Of a stretch of 64,000 nt of DNA, positions 9,519 through 17,715 are shown piece after piece. The position numbers and the translations under genes were made by a program. A model generated the notes under the pieces. The model did not search any database. It was not told the DNA's origin and worked only from the letters and a program-made list of their open reading frames with translations. Position 1 is the stretch's first letter; each line of letters opens with the position of its first letter. Origin of the DNA: Algibacter sp045066735 (GTDB lineage Bacteria; Bacteroidota; Bacteroidia; Flavobacteriales; Flavobacteriaceae); NCBI RefSeq assembly GCF_045066735.1, contig NZ_JBISHH010000026.1, positions 124,001-188,000 on the forward strand. Direction: 5' to 3'.

Positions 9519-9626
9519 GCGTTTCCCTTACTGTGCTTTAATGGCACAGTAAGGGGCAGGCTTTCACTACTCGCTCCCTTCCGTTGGTCGGGGAGCTCAA
9601 ACAAGCCGTTCAATCCTTAACGCGGG
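9519..9626. repeat. Structured intergenic repeat, family A, copy 2
   Basis: The tips GCGTT (9519-9523) and AACGC (9619-9623) pair. Inside lie a perfect 12-base hairpin CCCTTACTGTGC/GCACAGTAAGGG (9525-9555) and GCTCCC/GGGAGC (9573-9596). The end CAATCCTTAACGCGGGGCAT closely matches the end of copy 1 at 2124-2244. The first internal hairpin has a completely different sequence in the two copies yet is preserved as a stem, which points to selection on structure. Confidence 0.72.
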
Positions 9627-9717
9627 GCATCAAGGCAAGAACAGTTCTTAAAAATAGAAAAACGTTAAAGTTTTAAACTAACACAAGTTTTTCTTATAAG
9701 AATAATCTAAACTTTTT

Positions 9718-9725
9718 TACATTTG
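9718..9725 (+). promoter_or_regulatory. Bacteroidota -7 element upstream of the MbnP/MbnH cluster
   Basis: TACATTTG matches the TAnnTTTG -7 consensus and lies about 20 bases before the TTG start at 9745. I see no convincing TTG -33 box at the right distance, so this is a partial promoter call. Confidence 0.4.
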
Positions 9726-9744
9726 CCACACTATAAAATTACTG

Positions 9745-10122
9745 TTGAAAAAGATTTTTGTATTCATATTACTAACCGCTTTTGTAATAAAGCCTCTATA
9801 TAACTTGAGTTATTTGGCTTATTACGAAATTAATGTGGATTATATTACCGAAGTCTTTTGTATAAATAAAGAAAAAGTAGAACTTGCCTGTAACGGTAAA
9901 TGCCATTTAGCACAACAATTACAAACCGATACAAATCCACAAGACGATAGTAAAACAGTAGTGTTACTAACCGAGTATTTATTTGCTTTATACTTTCAAG
10001 AAAACGAAAATTTCAATTTTAAAGAGACCCAAATTCCTTTAAATAAAATAGTAAATACTATATGTAATAGCAGTTATGCTTATCTCTACGAGCATAACCA
10101 TTTTCGCCCACCAATGGTGTAA
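9745..10122 (+). CDS. Small Cys-containing exported/membrane protein of the MbnP cluster
   Basis: A 125-residue protein starting at TTG. An N-terminal hydrophobic segment (KKIFVFILLTAFVIKPLY) acts as signal or anchor. It is followed by CINKEKVELACNGKCHL, with Cys39, Cys49, Cys53 and His54. This Cys/His arrangement looks metal- or thiol-reactive. In my recollection such small CxGKCHL proteins recur in Bacteroidota next to MbnP/MbnH or other copper genes. It is the first gene of a run with the MbnP-like lipoprotein (118 bases downstream), the di-haem peroxidase and a channel. Function not established; a copper or haem delivery role is inferred from context. Confidence 0.7.
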   Translation: MKKIFVFILLTAFVIKPLYNLSYLAYYEINVDYITEVFCINKEKVELACNGKCHLAQQLQTDTNPQDDSKTVVLLTEYLFALYFQENENFNFKETQIPLNKIVNTICNSSYAYLYEHNHFRPPMV

Positions 10123-10240
10123 ATTGATTTCTTAGAAAGGCAAACCAGCCTTAAACATACTTATTAAAATCAATTTTACAATAATATAGCAGCCGTCCAA
10201 ATAATGACGAAAAGGCTGTTATGCACTTATACCATTATTA

Positions 10241-11041
10241 ATGAAAATTTTAAAATATACATTCGCACTTTTATTATGTGTAACAATCGCTTCATGTTCA
10301 TCAGACGACGATAATAATACAGAAGATTTAACAGGACAAACAGGAGATTTAATCCTTAAATTCGATAACGGTGTTGGCGATCAAGATTTTATTTTCGGAA
10401 CAACTTACACTAAAGATAACGGTGAAACTTACCAATTAGAAACATTAAAATACTTAATATCTAATGTTAGCTTAACAGATAGCGACGGTAATGTTTACAC
10501 ATATCCAGCAGAAGATAATATCTTTATTGTAAGTGAAGCAAACGGAAACAATGCAGGCGAAATCTATATTACTTTAGAAGATGTAGATGCAGCAAACTAT
10601 ACGCAAGTAACTTTCGGAATTGGTATCGACCAAGAGCGTTATGCTTCTGGCGCAGATGGTCAAGGCGATTTTCTTACTACAGCGCAAGATGAAGGCATGA
10701 TGTGGTCTTGGGCAACTGGATATAGATTTATGAGATTCGATGGAACGTACACATCTACAGCAGAAATAGATGCAGCATTGAACATCCACATGGGAAGTGT
10801 TGGTACCGCTGTAGATAACTACAAAGAAACAACGTTAACTTTTCCAAACGAAGTTTTGGTAAGAGAAGGTAACGAGCCATCTGTGCACATTAAGGCAGAT
10901 ATTGCTCAGGTTTTCGATGGTGCAACGTCTGTAAGTTTTGATGATGGTTATGCGCAAGTGCATACCGATGAAGCTACAACAGGTGTTATTGCAACAAACG
11001 TAAGTGGTATGTTTTCTGTACACCACGTACATAACGACTAA
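10241..11041 (+). CDS. MbnP-like copper-associated lipoprotein
   Basis: A 266-residue lipoprotein with signal and lipobox TIASC (Cys19). The MbnP family is recognised from LILKFDNGVGDQDFIFGTTY, then YQLETLKYLISNVSL, VTFGIGIDQERY and the Trp-containing segment GMMWSWATGYRFMRFDG. In methanotrophs MbnP binds copper after its partner MbnH oxidises a tryptophan to kynurenine; WSWATGY holds the obvious candidate tryptophans here. The adjacent gene encodes the MbnH-like di-haem protein, which supports the assignment. There is no methanobactin precursor or MbnBC gene, so this is the methanobactin-independent form common in Bacteroidota. The C-terminus MFSVHHVHND is His-rich. Confidence 0.85.
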   Translation: MKILKYTFALLLCVTIASCSSDDDNNTEDLTGQTGDLILKFDNGVGDQDFIFGTTYTKDNGETYQLETLKYLISNVSLTDSDGNVYTYPAEDNIFIVSEANGNNAGEIYITLEDVDAANYTQVTFGIGIDQERYASGADGQGDFLTTAQDEGMMWSWATGYRFMRFDGTYTSTAEIDAALNIHMGSVGTAVDNYKETTLTFPNEVLVREGNEPSVHIKADIAQVFDGATSVSFDDGYAQVHTDEATTGVIATNVSGMFSVHHVHND

Positions 11042-11058
11042 TTTTTTTTAAATAATAA

Positions 11059-11085
11059 TTTCCTCGGTATAATTTACCGAGGAAA
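11059..11085 (+). promoter_or_regulatory. Perfect hairpin between the mbnP-like and mbnH-like genes
   Basis: TTTCCTCGGTA (11059-11069) pairs perfectly with TACCGAGGAAA (11075-11085) around TAATT. It lacks an immediate T tract, so it is a weak terminator at best. It could set differential expression or protect the 3' end of the upstream transcript. Confidence 0.6.
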
Positions 11086-11168
11086 CTTATTTGTTTTTAC
11101 AAACAAAAAAGTGTCATTATTAATCCCAAAGAGATGCAGTGTATTTCTCTGGTTTAACACTTCATTAA

Positions 11169-12215
11169 ATGAAAAAAATAGTTCTTATTGCATTCGCAAT
11201 AATAAGCGTGCTGTCTTGTTCCAAATCATCAGATACAGAAGTTTACGTTCCGGTCTATTTAAATGTAGAACAACCGGCTAACTTCCCAGAAATGGTTTAT
11301 AATCTAGATAATAATCCGGTAACCGAAGCAGGTTTCGAGTTAGGGAAAAGTTTGTTTTACGATGGTAAATTATCGGCTAACAATGCTATTCCTTGTGCCT
11401 TTTGCCATGAGCAAGCCTTTGCTTTTACACATCACGAACATACCGTTAGCCATGGCGTAAATGGTGGTATAGGAACGCGTAATGCGCAACCCATTCAAAA
11501 TTTAGCATATCAGTCGGAGTTTATGTGGGATGGCGCAGCAACACATTTAGATTTTCAACCTATAATTCCACTAACGAGTGAGGTTGAAATGGGAGAAACT
11601 TTAAGCAATGTACTAAGTAAACTTAGTGCAGATGCTTATTACCAAACACAATTTCCAAAAGCTTTTGAAGATGGTGAGATAAATAGCGAAAATATGCTAA
11701 AAGCACTTTCACAATTTATGCTCATGATGGTCTCATCAAACTCAAAATACGATAAATACGTAAGGAGTGAAGATACTGTGGTATTAACCGAAATTGAATT
11801 AGACGGTTTAAATAGTTTTCAAAATAAATGCGCAACATGCCATGCTACCGATTTATTTACAGACCATAGTTACCGCAACAATGGCTTGTCAATAAACCCG
11901 AAGCTAGATGATAAAGGGCGTTATGTTATTTTTGAAGATCCAACCGATTTATACAAATTTAAAGTGCCCAGTTTACGTAACATCGAGTTATCATTGCCGT
12001 ATATGCACGATGGGCGTTTTTCGACTTTAGAAGCCGTTTTAGATTTTTACGATTCAGGCATGACCGATAATGGTAATGTAGATGAGGTATTTACTAGAGA
12101 AGATGGAAGTTTAGGAATCACGCTTTCCGATTACGAAAAAGAAAGTATAATAGCATTTCTTTATACATTAACAGATAATGAATTTTTAACCGATGATCGA
12201 TTTTCAGAATTTTAA
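11169..12215 (+). CDS. MbnH-like di-haem cytochrome c peroxidase family protein
   Basis: A 348-residue lipoprotein (signal ending VLSC) of the MauG/cytochrome-c peroxidase family. Two c-type haem sites are visible, CAFCH at 76-80 and CATCH at 221-225, spaced as in bacterial di-haem peroxidases. Conserved blocks such as ELGKSLFYDGKLSANN and FKVPSLRNIELSLPYMHDG are also present. Next to an MbnP-like gene it is most likely MbnH, which oxidises a Trp of MbnP rather than detoxifying peroxide in general. A plain cytochrome-c peroxidase remains possible, because the axial ligand of the high-potential haem cannot be judged here. Its 3' end overlaps the next gene by 23 bases, so they are co-translated. 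Confidence 0.88.
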   Translation: MKKIVLIAFAIISVLSCSKSSDTEVYVPVYLNVEQPANFPEMVYNLDNNPVTEAGFELGKSLFYDGKLSANNAIPCAFCHEQAFAFTHHEHTVSHGVNGGIGTRNAQPIQNLAYQSEFMWDGAATHLDFQPIIPLTSEVEMGETLSNVLSKLSADAYYQTQFPKAFEDGEINSENMLKALSQFMLMMVSSNSKYDKYVRSEDTVVLTEIELDGLNSFQNKCATCHATDLFTDHSYRNNGLSINPKLDDKGRYVIFEDPTDLYKFKVPSLRNIELSLPYMHDGRFSTLEAVLDFYDSGMTDNGNVDEVFTREDGSLGITLSDYEKESIIAFLYTLTDNEFLTDDRFSEF

Positions 12216-13197
12216 AAAAACAAGCCTTTTAGTTATTGCTTTTGTGTTAAACATGGTGGCAATGGAGGCAAAAGAGATAGATCCACCATTTGGTGTACAC
12301 GAGCACGTATTTGAGCCGTTAAGCGTTATGTGCGATTTATGTGGCTGTTCTACGAGTTCAGGAAGTTTTGGTTTTGGAACACTAAGTAATGCTAATTTTG
12401 TAGGGATACGCTATATCTATCAAAACTTTGAATCTAGAGACGGCATATTTTCCAATTCTCCCATTACTAAAGAAACCTTTAATACCTATCAGTTATGGGC
12501 GCAATTACCTATAAATGATGCTTTTTATGTAAGTGTGAATGTCCCTTATCAAGATTTAAATAGAGAATATTCAGAGGGAAATAATGAGAACCTAAACGGT
12601 TTAGGTGACAGTAGTGTTATGGGCTGGTATAAATTGCAGTTTTATAAAAAAGAAAGTGATTCCTTAACATTTAATACCGAGCGTATCGCATCGGGACACT
12701 CATTACAATTTGGTGTTGGAGCAAAATTACCAACAGGTAAGTTTGAAGAAGCTCTTGCAGATAATGTTAACCCTGGATTTCAAGTAGGTACAGGTAGTGT
12801 AGATGGTGTTTTTGCTGTTGGCTATAATTATGGTACTAATAAATTTGGAGTAAATACGCTTATGACGTACTATGTGAAAGGCGAAAATAAAAACGATTAT
12901 CAATTTGGGAATCAGTTTAGCTATTCGGCTAATTTTTTCACAACCTTTCCTAAGGAAACCTATAATATTATGCCATTTATAGGCGTGTCTGGGGATGTTT
13001 ATGATAAAATTACGCAGTACGGTGAAACCTTAGCAGATACCGATGGAAAGATATTAAGTGGTACTATAGGGTCTGAGTTTGCTATTGAAAAATTTATTTT
13101 CGGAGCAAATTATACTACACCATTAAGTCAGGATTTATTTGGCGGGAATGTTAAGTCTAAAAACCGTTTTTCTATTTATGTGAACTTCGCACTTTAA
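12193..13197 (+). CDS. Outer-membrane beta-barrel transporter of the MbnP/MbnH cluster
   Basis: A 334-residue exported protein. After the signal region (SLLVIAFVLNMVAMEA), the mature N-terminus carries a striking Cys cluster VMCDLCGCSTSSGSFGFG (Cys47, Cys50, Cys52). The remainder alternates short aromatic strands (NFVGIRYIYQNFE, LQFGVGAKLPTGKFEEA, FAVGYNYGTNKFGVNTLMTYYVKG). It ends with the strand RFSIYVNFAL, as in outer-membrane barrels of the phenol-degradation MetA/transporter type. The N-terminal CxxCxC is a candidate metal site. It overlaps the mbnH-like gene and is probably the export or uptake channel of the copper cluster. The substrate is inferred, not shown. Confidence 0.78.
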   Translation: MIDFQNFKKTSLLVIAFVLNMVAMEAKEIDPPFGVHEHVFEPLSVMCDLCGCSTSSGSFGFGTLSNANFVGIRYIYQNFESRDGIFSNSPITKETFNTYQLWAQLPINDAFYVSVNVPYQDLNREYSEGNNENLNGLGDSSVMGWYKLQFYKKESDSLTFNTERIASGHSLQFGVGAKLPTGKFEEALADNVNPGFQVGTGSVDGVFAVGYNYGTNKFGVNTLMTYYVKGENKNDYQFGNQFSYSANFFTTFPKETYNIMPFIGVSGDVYDKITQYGETLADTDGKILSGTIGSEFAIEKFIFGANYTTPLSQDLFGGNVKSKNRFSIYVNFAL

Positions 13198-13241
13198 TAG
13201 ATTTTATTAAAATAGAAGTAAACCAAGAGTTTGCTCATAAA

Positions 13242-13285
13242 AAAAGATTGATAGAGAGTTTAATTTCTCTATCAATCTTTTCCCT
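13242..13285. terminator. Bidirectional terminator between the transporter and oxyR
   Basis: A perfect 16-base stem, AAAAGATTGATAGAGA (13242-13257) with TCTCTATCAATCTTTT (13266-13281), has an 8-base loop. The A and T flanks allow use from both sides, fitting the convergent genes. Confidence 0.92.
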
Positions 13286-13312
13286 TTTATATCGATGGTG
13301 TAGCAGTAAATT

Positions 13313-14251
13313 TTACTTTGGTAAAGGACTAATGATTTTTACATTCTGAAATGCAATTGCACCTCTAACAACACCAGAAATAACATCTTGCAAGGCTTCT
13401 ATAATTTGCATTTTTAATTCACTTTTATGATAAATTAAGCTAACCTCTCGGGCTGGAGTTGGCTCATTAAAATAATGAAGATTCTCTTTTTCCTTATCAT
13501 TTATTTCTAAGGTATGTAAATAAGGAAGTAAGGTCATGCCTAAACCTTCATTAGATAGCCTTATTAAAGTTTCTATACTACCACTTTCTAATTGAAACGT
13601 TTCATCAGTTTGATTTTTAAACGCTTTACATAGGTTTATAACGCCATCGCGAAAACAGTGCCCATCTTCTAGAAGTAACATGTCGTCTACTTCTAGATCC
13701 GATACATCAATCTTTTTGTTATGGTGAAGTCTATGGCCTTTTGGAATATAACTTACAAAAGGTTCAAAATAAAGTACACGTTCTTTTATACTGTCGTCTT
13801 CTAGAGGTGTTGCAGCAATAGCAGCATCTAAATGGCCATCTTTTATACGTGCCATAATTTCTTCTGTAGTTAACTCTTCAATTTTAAGTTTTACTTTTGG
13901 ATGTTTTTTAATGAAATTCCTCAAAAACATAGGTAGTAGAGTAGGCATTACAGTAGGTATAATTCCTAATTTAAATTCGCCTCCAATAAACCCTTTTTGT
14001 TGATCTACAATATCTTGAATTCTGTAAGATTCGTTTACAATATTTCGAGCTTGTGTTACAATTTTTCGCCCAACATCAGTAAGTTCAATCGGTTTTTTAC
14101 TTCTGTCAAAAATTAAAATATCGAGTTGGTCTTCTAATTTCTGAATTTGCATACTTAAAGTAGGTTGAGTAACAAAACACTTTTCTGCAGCTTTCGTGAA
14201 GTTTTGGTTTTCGGCAACGGCCAAAACATAAGATAATTGGGTAATTGTCAT
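13313..14251 (-). CDS. oxyR: OxyR hydrogen-peroxide sensor, LysR family
   Basis: A LysR-type regulator with an N-terminal winged HTH (FTKAAEKCFVTQPTLSMQIQKLE) and a type 2 periplasmic-binding-like effector domain. The peroxide-sensing motif LLLEDGHCFRDGVINLC is present. When the start is taken as the ATG at 14251 (MTITQLSYVL), the two cysteines fall at 199 and 208, exactly the numbering of the redox pair in Escherichia coli OxyR. This supports that start over the ATG three codons upstream (14260). It is divergent from dps, a classic OxyR target, with about 100 bases between the starts. It oxidises to a disulfide on H2O2 and activates antioxidant genes. Confidence 0.93.
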   Translation of the reverse strand: MTITQLSYVLAVAENQNFTKAAEKCFVTQPTLSMQIQKLEDQLDILIFDRSKKPIELTDVGRKIVTQARNIVNESYRIQDIVDQQKGFIGGEFKLGIIPTVMPTLLPMFLRNFIKKHPKVKLKIEELTTEEIMARIKDGHLDAAIAATPLEDDSIKERVLYFEPFVSYIPKGHRLHHNKKIDVSDLEVDDMLLLEDGHCFRDGVINLCKAFKNQTDETFQLESGSIETLIRLSNEGLGMTLLPYLHTLEINDKEKENLHYFNEPTPAREVSLIYHKSELKMQIIEALQDVISGVVRGAIAFQNVKIISPLPK

Positions 14252-14323
14252 AAGAATCAATTTTGACTATAAAAATATAAAAACTATCAATAAAACTTAT
14301 ATTAAAAATGCTTTTTTATGGTT

Positions 14324-14331
14324 TAAATTTG
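14324..14331 (+). promoter_or_regulatory. Likely -7 promoter element of dps
   Basis: TAAATTTG matches TAnnTTTG and lies 24 bases before the ATG at 14356. It also lies downstream of the alternative in-frame start at 14308, arguing that translation begins at 14356. Activator-dependent promoters often lack a -33 box, and none is clear here. Confidence 0.4.
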
Positions 14332-14355
14332 TATGAACATAAAAAACACATCATT

Positions 14356-14835
14356 ATGACTTTAAATGCAATAGGATTAGATACAGTAAAAACACAAGAT
14401 ATAGCAACAGATTTAAATCATCTTTTAGCCAATTTTCAAATATATTACCAAAATTTAAGAGGTATTCACTGGAATATTAAAGGGAAACGTTTTTTCGGTT
14501 TACACGAAAAATTTGAAGAATTATATACGGGTGCTAACGAATCGGTTGATGAAATAGCAGAGCGTATTCTAACTTTAGGAGCTACGCCATTGCATACATT
14601 TGAAGATTATGCAGCAAAAGCGGAAGTGCCAGTAGGTAAAAATATTTCGCAAGATGATTTGGCTGTAAGATTAGTAGTAGATTCATTAGGTCAATTATTA
14701 AAAATTGAAAGAGGAATACTTGATAAAGCTGGAGATGCTAGTGATGAAGGTACTGGCTCAATGATGGGTGATTTAATTACCGAACAAGAAAAAACAGTTT
14801 GGATGATGAAAGCTTGGTTGAACGAAACAGTTTAA
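14356..14835 (+). CDS. dps: Dps family DNA-binding ferritin-like protein
   Basis: A 159-residue ferritin-like four-helix protein. The Dps ferroxidase signature is visible: NLRGIHWNIKGKRFFGLHEKFEELYTGANESVDEIAERI, given here in its conserved order with His, Asp and Glu ligands at the subunit interface. It forms a dodecamer that oxidises Fe(II) with H2O2 and shields DNA. An ATG at 14308 would add 16 residues (LFYGLNLYEHKKHII) that are not part of the family and that overlap the probable promoter, so the ATG at 14356 is preferred. It is divergent from oxyR and monocistronic, with a strong terminator downstream. Confidence 0.93.
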   Translation: MTLNAIGLDTVKTQDIATDLNHLLANFQIYYQNLRGIHWNIKGKRFFGLHEKFEELYTGANESVDEIAERILTLGATPLHTFEDYAAKAEVPVGKNISQDDLAVRLVVDSLGQLLKIERGILDKAGDASDEGTGSMMGDLITEQEKTVWMMKAWLNETV

Positions 14836-14858
14836 AAATAAACCTACAGATTAATAGC

Positions 14859-14890
14859 AAAAAGGCGACCCAATTGGGTCGCCTTTTTTT
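14859..14890. terminator. Terminator after dps
   Basis: Stem AAAAAGGCGACCC/GGGTCGCCTTTTT with an AATT loop and T tract. It can serve the convergent gene at 14909 as well. Confidence 0.92.
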
Positions 14891-14908
14891 TGTTTAGTAT
14901 AGAGATTT

Positions 14909-15331
14909 TTATAGTATAATGTTCATTTCTACATCTTCATTTGAAACTTCAAATTTAGCATTAGAAAATTGTGGAGGTCCATAACTCATCGCGTTGTTAG
15001 ATGTGCCATAAGCCTCTTTAGGTCTTCCTGTATCTTCAAAATCCATTTTGTTATTATCGTTGGCATCATGAAGCACTAAGATCGCGTAAGTTCCAGAAGC
15101 AATATTTTCGAATTTAACATCAATTTTACCATCATTAATTTCTGCTTTTATAGTTTTTACACCCTCAGCCTTCATAAAAGTATCTGCATTGTGTAGTGTT
15201 AAAATAACGTGGCCATTGCTAGATGAGAGTTTGTCTATTTTAACGGTAATGTTTTGTGTGTTTTCAATGCTTTGAGATGATGCAAAAGTGATTGAAAAAA
15301 GTAGAACGAAAATAAAAGATAAAGTTTTCAT
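14909..15331 (-). CDS. DUF2141 exported protein
   Basis: A 140-residue protein with a clean signal peptide (MKTLSFIFVLLFSITFASS) and the DUF2141 fold. The diagnostic stretch is GTYAILVLHDANDNNKMD, with KIDVKFENIASG before it and GRPKEAYGTSNNA after it. The family is periplasmic or surface-located, has a beta-sandwich appearance and no assigned function. It is monocistronic. Confidence 0.88.
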   Translation of the reverse strand: MKTLSFIFVLLFSITFASSQSIENTQNITVKIDKLSSSNGHVILTLHNADTFMKAEGVKTIKAEINDGKIDVKFENIASGTYAILVLHDANDNNKMDFEDTGRPKEAYGTSNNAMSYGPPQFSNAKFEVSNEDVEMNIIL

Positions 15332-15446
15332 AAGTGTGTTGTTTTATTTGATTAACACTTCAAATATCTAACATAACCAGAATATTCTATAATACAGTTT
15401 ACCGAACCGTAGAATCTTAATGCTGAACTGTAAAATTATATAAAAA

Positions 15447-16298
15447 TTACTTTTTTGATTTCTTTTCAGCGCGATCTACAATGGTAATAGCAGCAATTAA
15501 ATCGTTAATTTTCATTTCCTCAAAATCCTCATCAACAATAAAAGGTGCTAATTTGTCTTTACTAAAGTTGTAAATTTTCCAACGTTTAAATTGGTATTCT
15601 AGAGCGGTAAAGTTTTCTACCCAATCACCAGAGTTTAAATACATGGTTCTGCCGTGTTTGTTTTCAATATACTCCATTTTGGGTTGGTGTATATGGCCAC
15701 AAACTACATAATCATAACCTTTTTCAATAGCCAGTTCCGCTATTACTTTTTCATAGTCGTTTATATATTTTACGGCACCTTTAACACCGTTTTTTACTTT
15801 TTTAGAAAGCGAGTAACGTTCCTTTCCGCGTTTATCTAAATACCAGTTTACACCACGATTAATTAGGGTTAGCAAGTCGTATCCATAACCACCAAGTTTT
15901 GCCAACCATTTGGCGTTTTGTATGGAGACATCAAAAACATCACCATGAAAAAACCAAGCTTTCAATCCATCTAAATCTAAAACTATTTTGTCCACAATAG
16001 AAATGTTTCCAATAGTGGTATCACTAAATTTTCGAAGCATTTCATCATGGTTCCCGGTAATGTAAATCACTTCCACACCGTTAGAAGCCATGGTCATTAT
16101 TTTCTTAATAACCTTTAGGTGCGACTTCGGAAAATAACGTTTACTAAACTGCCATATATCAATAATATCACCATTTAAAATAAGCTTTTTAGGCTCAATA
16201 CTATTTAAATACGTGAGTAAATGTTTAGCATGGCAACCATAGGTTCCTAAATGCACATCAGATATTACAGCAATTTCTATTTTACGTTTTATTTTCAA
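15447..16298 (-). CDS. UDP-2,3-diacylglucosamine diphosphatase-like metallophosphoesterase
   Basis: A 283-residue calcineurin-like phosphoesterase. The metal-binding motifs are all present: ISDVHLG (D14, H16), LNGDIID, TGNHDE, FHGDVFD and CGHIHQP. The spacing and the insert after HGDVFD match the LpxH/YbbF-like group annotated as UDP-2,3-diacylglucosamine diphosphatase, the fourth step of lipid A synthesis. Bacteroidota carry more than one such paralogue, so the precise substrate is uncertain and I give no symbol. It is divergent from aroC across a 343-base gap holding a perfect palindrome. Confidence 0.82.
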   Translation of the reverse strand: MKIKRKIEIAVISDVHLGTYGCHAKHLLTYLNSIEPKKLILNGDIIDIWQFSKRYFPKSHLKVIKKIMTMASNGVEVIYITGNHDEMLRKFSDTTIGNISIVDKIVLDLDGLKAWFFHGDVFDVSIQNAKWLAKLGGYGYDLLTLINRGVNWYLDKRGKERYSLSKKVKNGVKGAVKYINDYEKVIAELAIEKGYDYVVCGHIHQPKMEYIENKHGRTMYLNSGDWVENFTALEYQFKRWKIYNFSKDKLAPFIVDEDFEEMKINDLIAAITIVDRAEKKSKK

Positions 16299-16370
16299 AA
16301 TTATGGGGTGTTATTCAATGTAAATTTCTAATATTTGGGTCAGAGTTGTATTATTTAATCTTTACCATAT

Positions 16371-16393
16371 AATTAACTTATTATAAGTTAATT
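16371..16393. promoter_or_regulatory. Perfect 23-base dyad in the lpxH-like/aroC gap
   Basis: AATTAACTTAT (16371-16381) and ATAAGTTAATT (16383-16393) are perfect inverted repeats with one central T. Size and symmetry fit an operator for a dimeric regulator, or simply a cruciform-prone AT palindrome. The rest of the 343-base gap (16299-16641) shows no gene or other structure that I can support. Confidence 0.5.
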
Positions 16394-16641
16394 GTTAATT
16401 CAATGTTACGTTTTACAGGCTATTTGTAGGAAATAAGACAATAGATCCGCATACATACGAGATATTTTTAACCAAAGATCTTTTCAAATAAATTAGCCGA
16501 AATAAACTTAGTTTTCACATTTAAATAAGCAAAAGAGCAAATGCATAATAATTAGCCAAAAATCACGCTGAGTTAAACATTTTATGCAACTAAATTCGTC
16601 AAATTCATGACTATAGTTTATTTTAGCCAAAAAAATAAATC

Positions 16642-17703
16642 ATGGCAGGTAACTCCTTCGGAAAACTTTTTACTTTATCAACTTATGGCGAATCTCATGG
16701 CCCAGCATTAGGCGGTGTTATAGATGGTTGTCCATCAGGAATTGAGTTAGATTTAGACGAAATTCAAAACGAATTAAACCGAAGAAAACCAGGACAATCT
16801 GCTATTGTTACCCAACGTAAAGAGCCAGATACTGTAAAGTTTCATTCTGGTATTTTTGAGGGTGTAACCACCGGAACTTCTATTGGTTTTGTAATAGAAA
16901 ATACCAACCAAAAATCTCACGATTACAGTCATATAAAAGATAGTTATAGACCAAGCCACGCCGATTATACTTACGATAAAAAATACGGTGTTCGCGATTA
17001 TCGTGGTGGAGGACGTAGCTCGGCACGCGAAACAGCATGTCGTGTCGTTGCAGGAGCCATTGCCAAACAAATGCTAAAAGGTATTGAAATTACGGCATAT
17101 GTTTCTGGTGTTGGTACCATGAAGTTAGAGAAGCCATATAACCAATTAGACTTAAGTTTAGTAGAATCTAACATAGTACGTTGCCCAGATCAAGAGATGG
17201 CAGCAAACATGGAAACTTACATCAAAGAAGTACGTGGTAAAGGCGATACCGTTGGTGGTATTGTTAGCTGTGTTATAAAAAATGTACCAGTTGGTTTAGG
17301 CGAGCCTGTTTTCGATAAATTACATGCCGAACTTGGTAAAGCCATGCTATCTATAAATGCCGTAAAAGGCTTTGAGTACGGAAGCGGATTCCACGGAAGC
17401 ACCATGTACGGTAGCGACCATAACGATGCTTTTAATAGCGATGGTACTACAAAAACTAACTATTCTGGCGGAATTCAAGGCGGAATAAGTAACGGTATGG
17501 ATATCTACTTTAGCGTAGCATTTAAGCCCGTGGCTACACTAATTCAAAAATACGAAACCATCGACAAAGACGGTAATTTTGTAGAAATGCAAGGTAAAGG
17601 ACGTCACGATCCATGTGTTGTACCACGCGCCGTGCCTATTGTAGAAGCTATGGCAGCACTCGTAATAGCCGATTTTCAATTAATAAATAAGCTTTACAGT
17701 TAA
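16642..17703 (+). CDS. aroC: Chorismate synthase
   Basis: A 353-residue enzyme of the shikimate pathway, converting 5-enolpyruvylshikimate-3-phosphate to chorismate with reduced FMN. All signatures are visible: the N-terminal GESHGPALGGVIDGCPSG, the central RPSHADYTYDKKYG and YRGGGRSSARETA, and the late FKPVATL and GRHDPCVVPRAVPI. Length is normal. It is monocistronic here, away from other aro genes, as is common in this phylum. Confidence 0.97.
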   Translation: MAGNSFGKLFTLSTYGESHGPALGGVIDGCPSGIELDLDEIQNELNRRKPGQSAIVTQRKEPDTVKFHSGIFEGVTTGTSIGFVIENTNQKSHDYSHIKDSYRPSHADYTYDKKYGVRDYRGGGRSSARETACRVVAGAIAKQMLKGIEITAYVSGVGTMKLEKPYNQLDLSLVESNIVRCPDQEMAANMETYIKEVRGKGDTVGGIVSCVIKNVPVGLGEPVFDKLHAELGKAMLSINAVKGFEYGSGFHGSTMYGSDHNDAFNSDGTTKTNYSGGIQGGISNGMDIYFSVAFKPVATLIQKYETIDKDGNFVEMQGKGRHDPCVVPRAVPIVEAMAALVIADFQLINKLYS

Positions 17704-17715
17704 AATCTTTTTTAG

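Noticed and set aside
9745..13197. A methanobactin biosynthesis operon
   Set aside because: MbnP- and MbnH-like genes are present but there is no MbnA precursor, MbnB or MbnC, so only the copper-protein part is supported.
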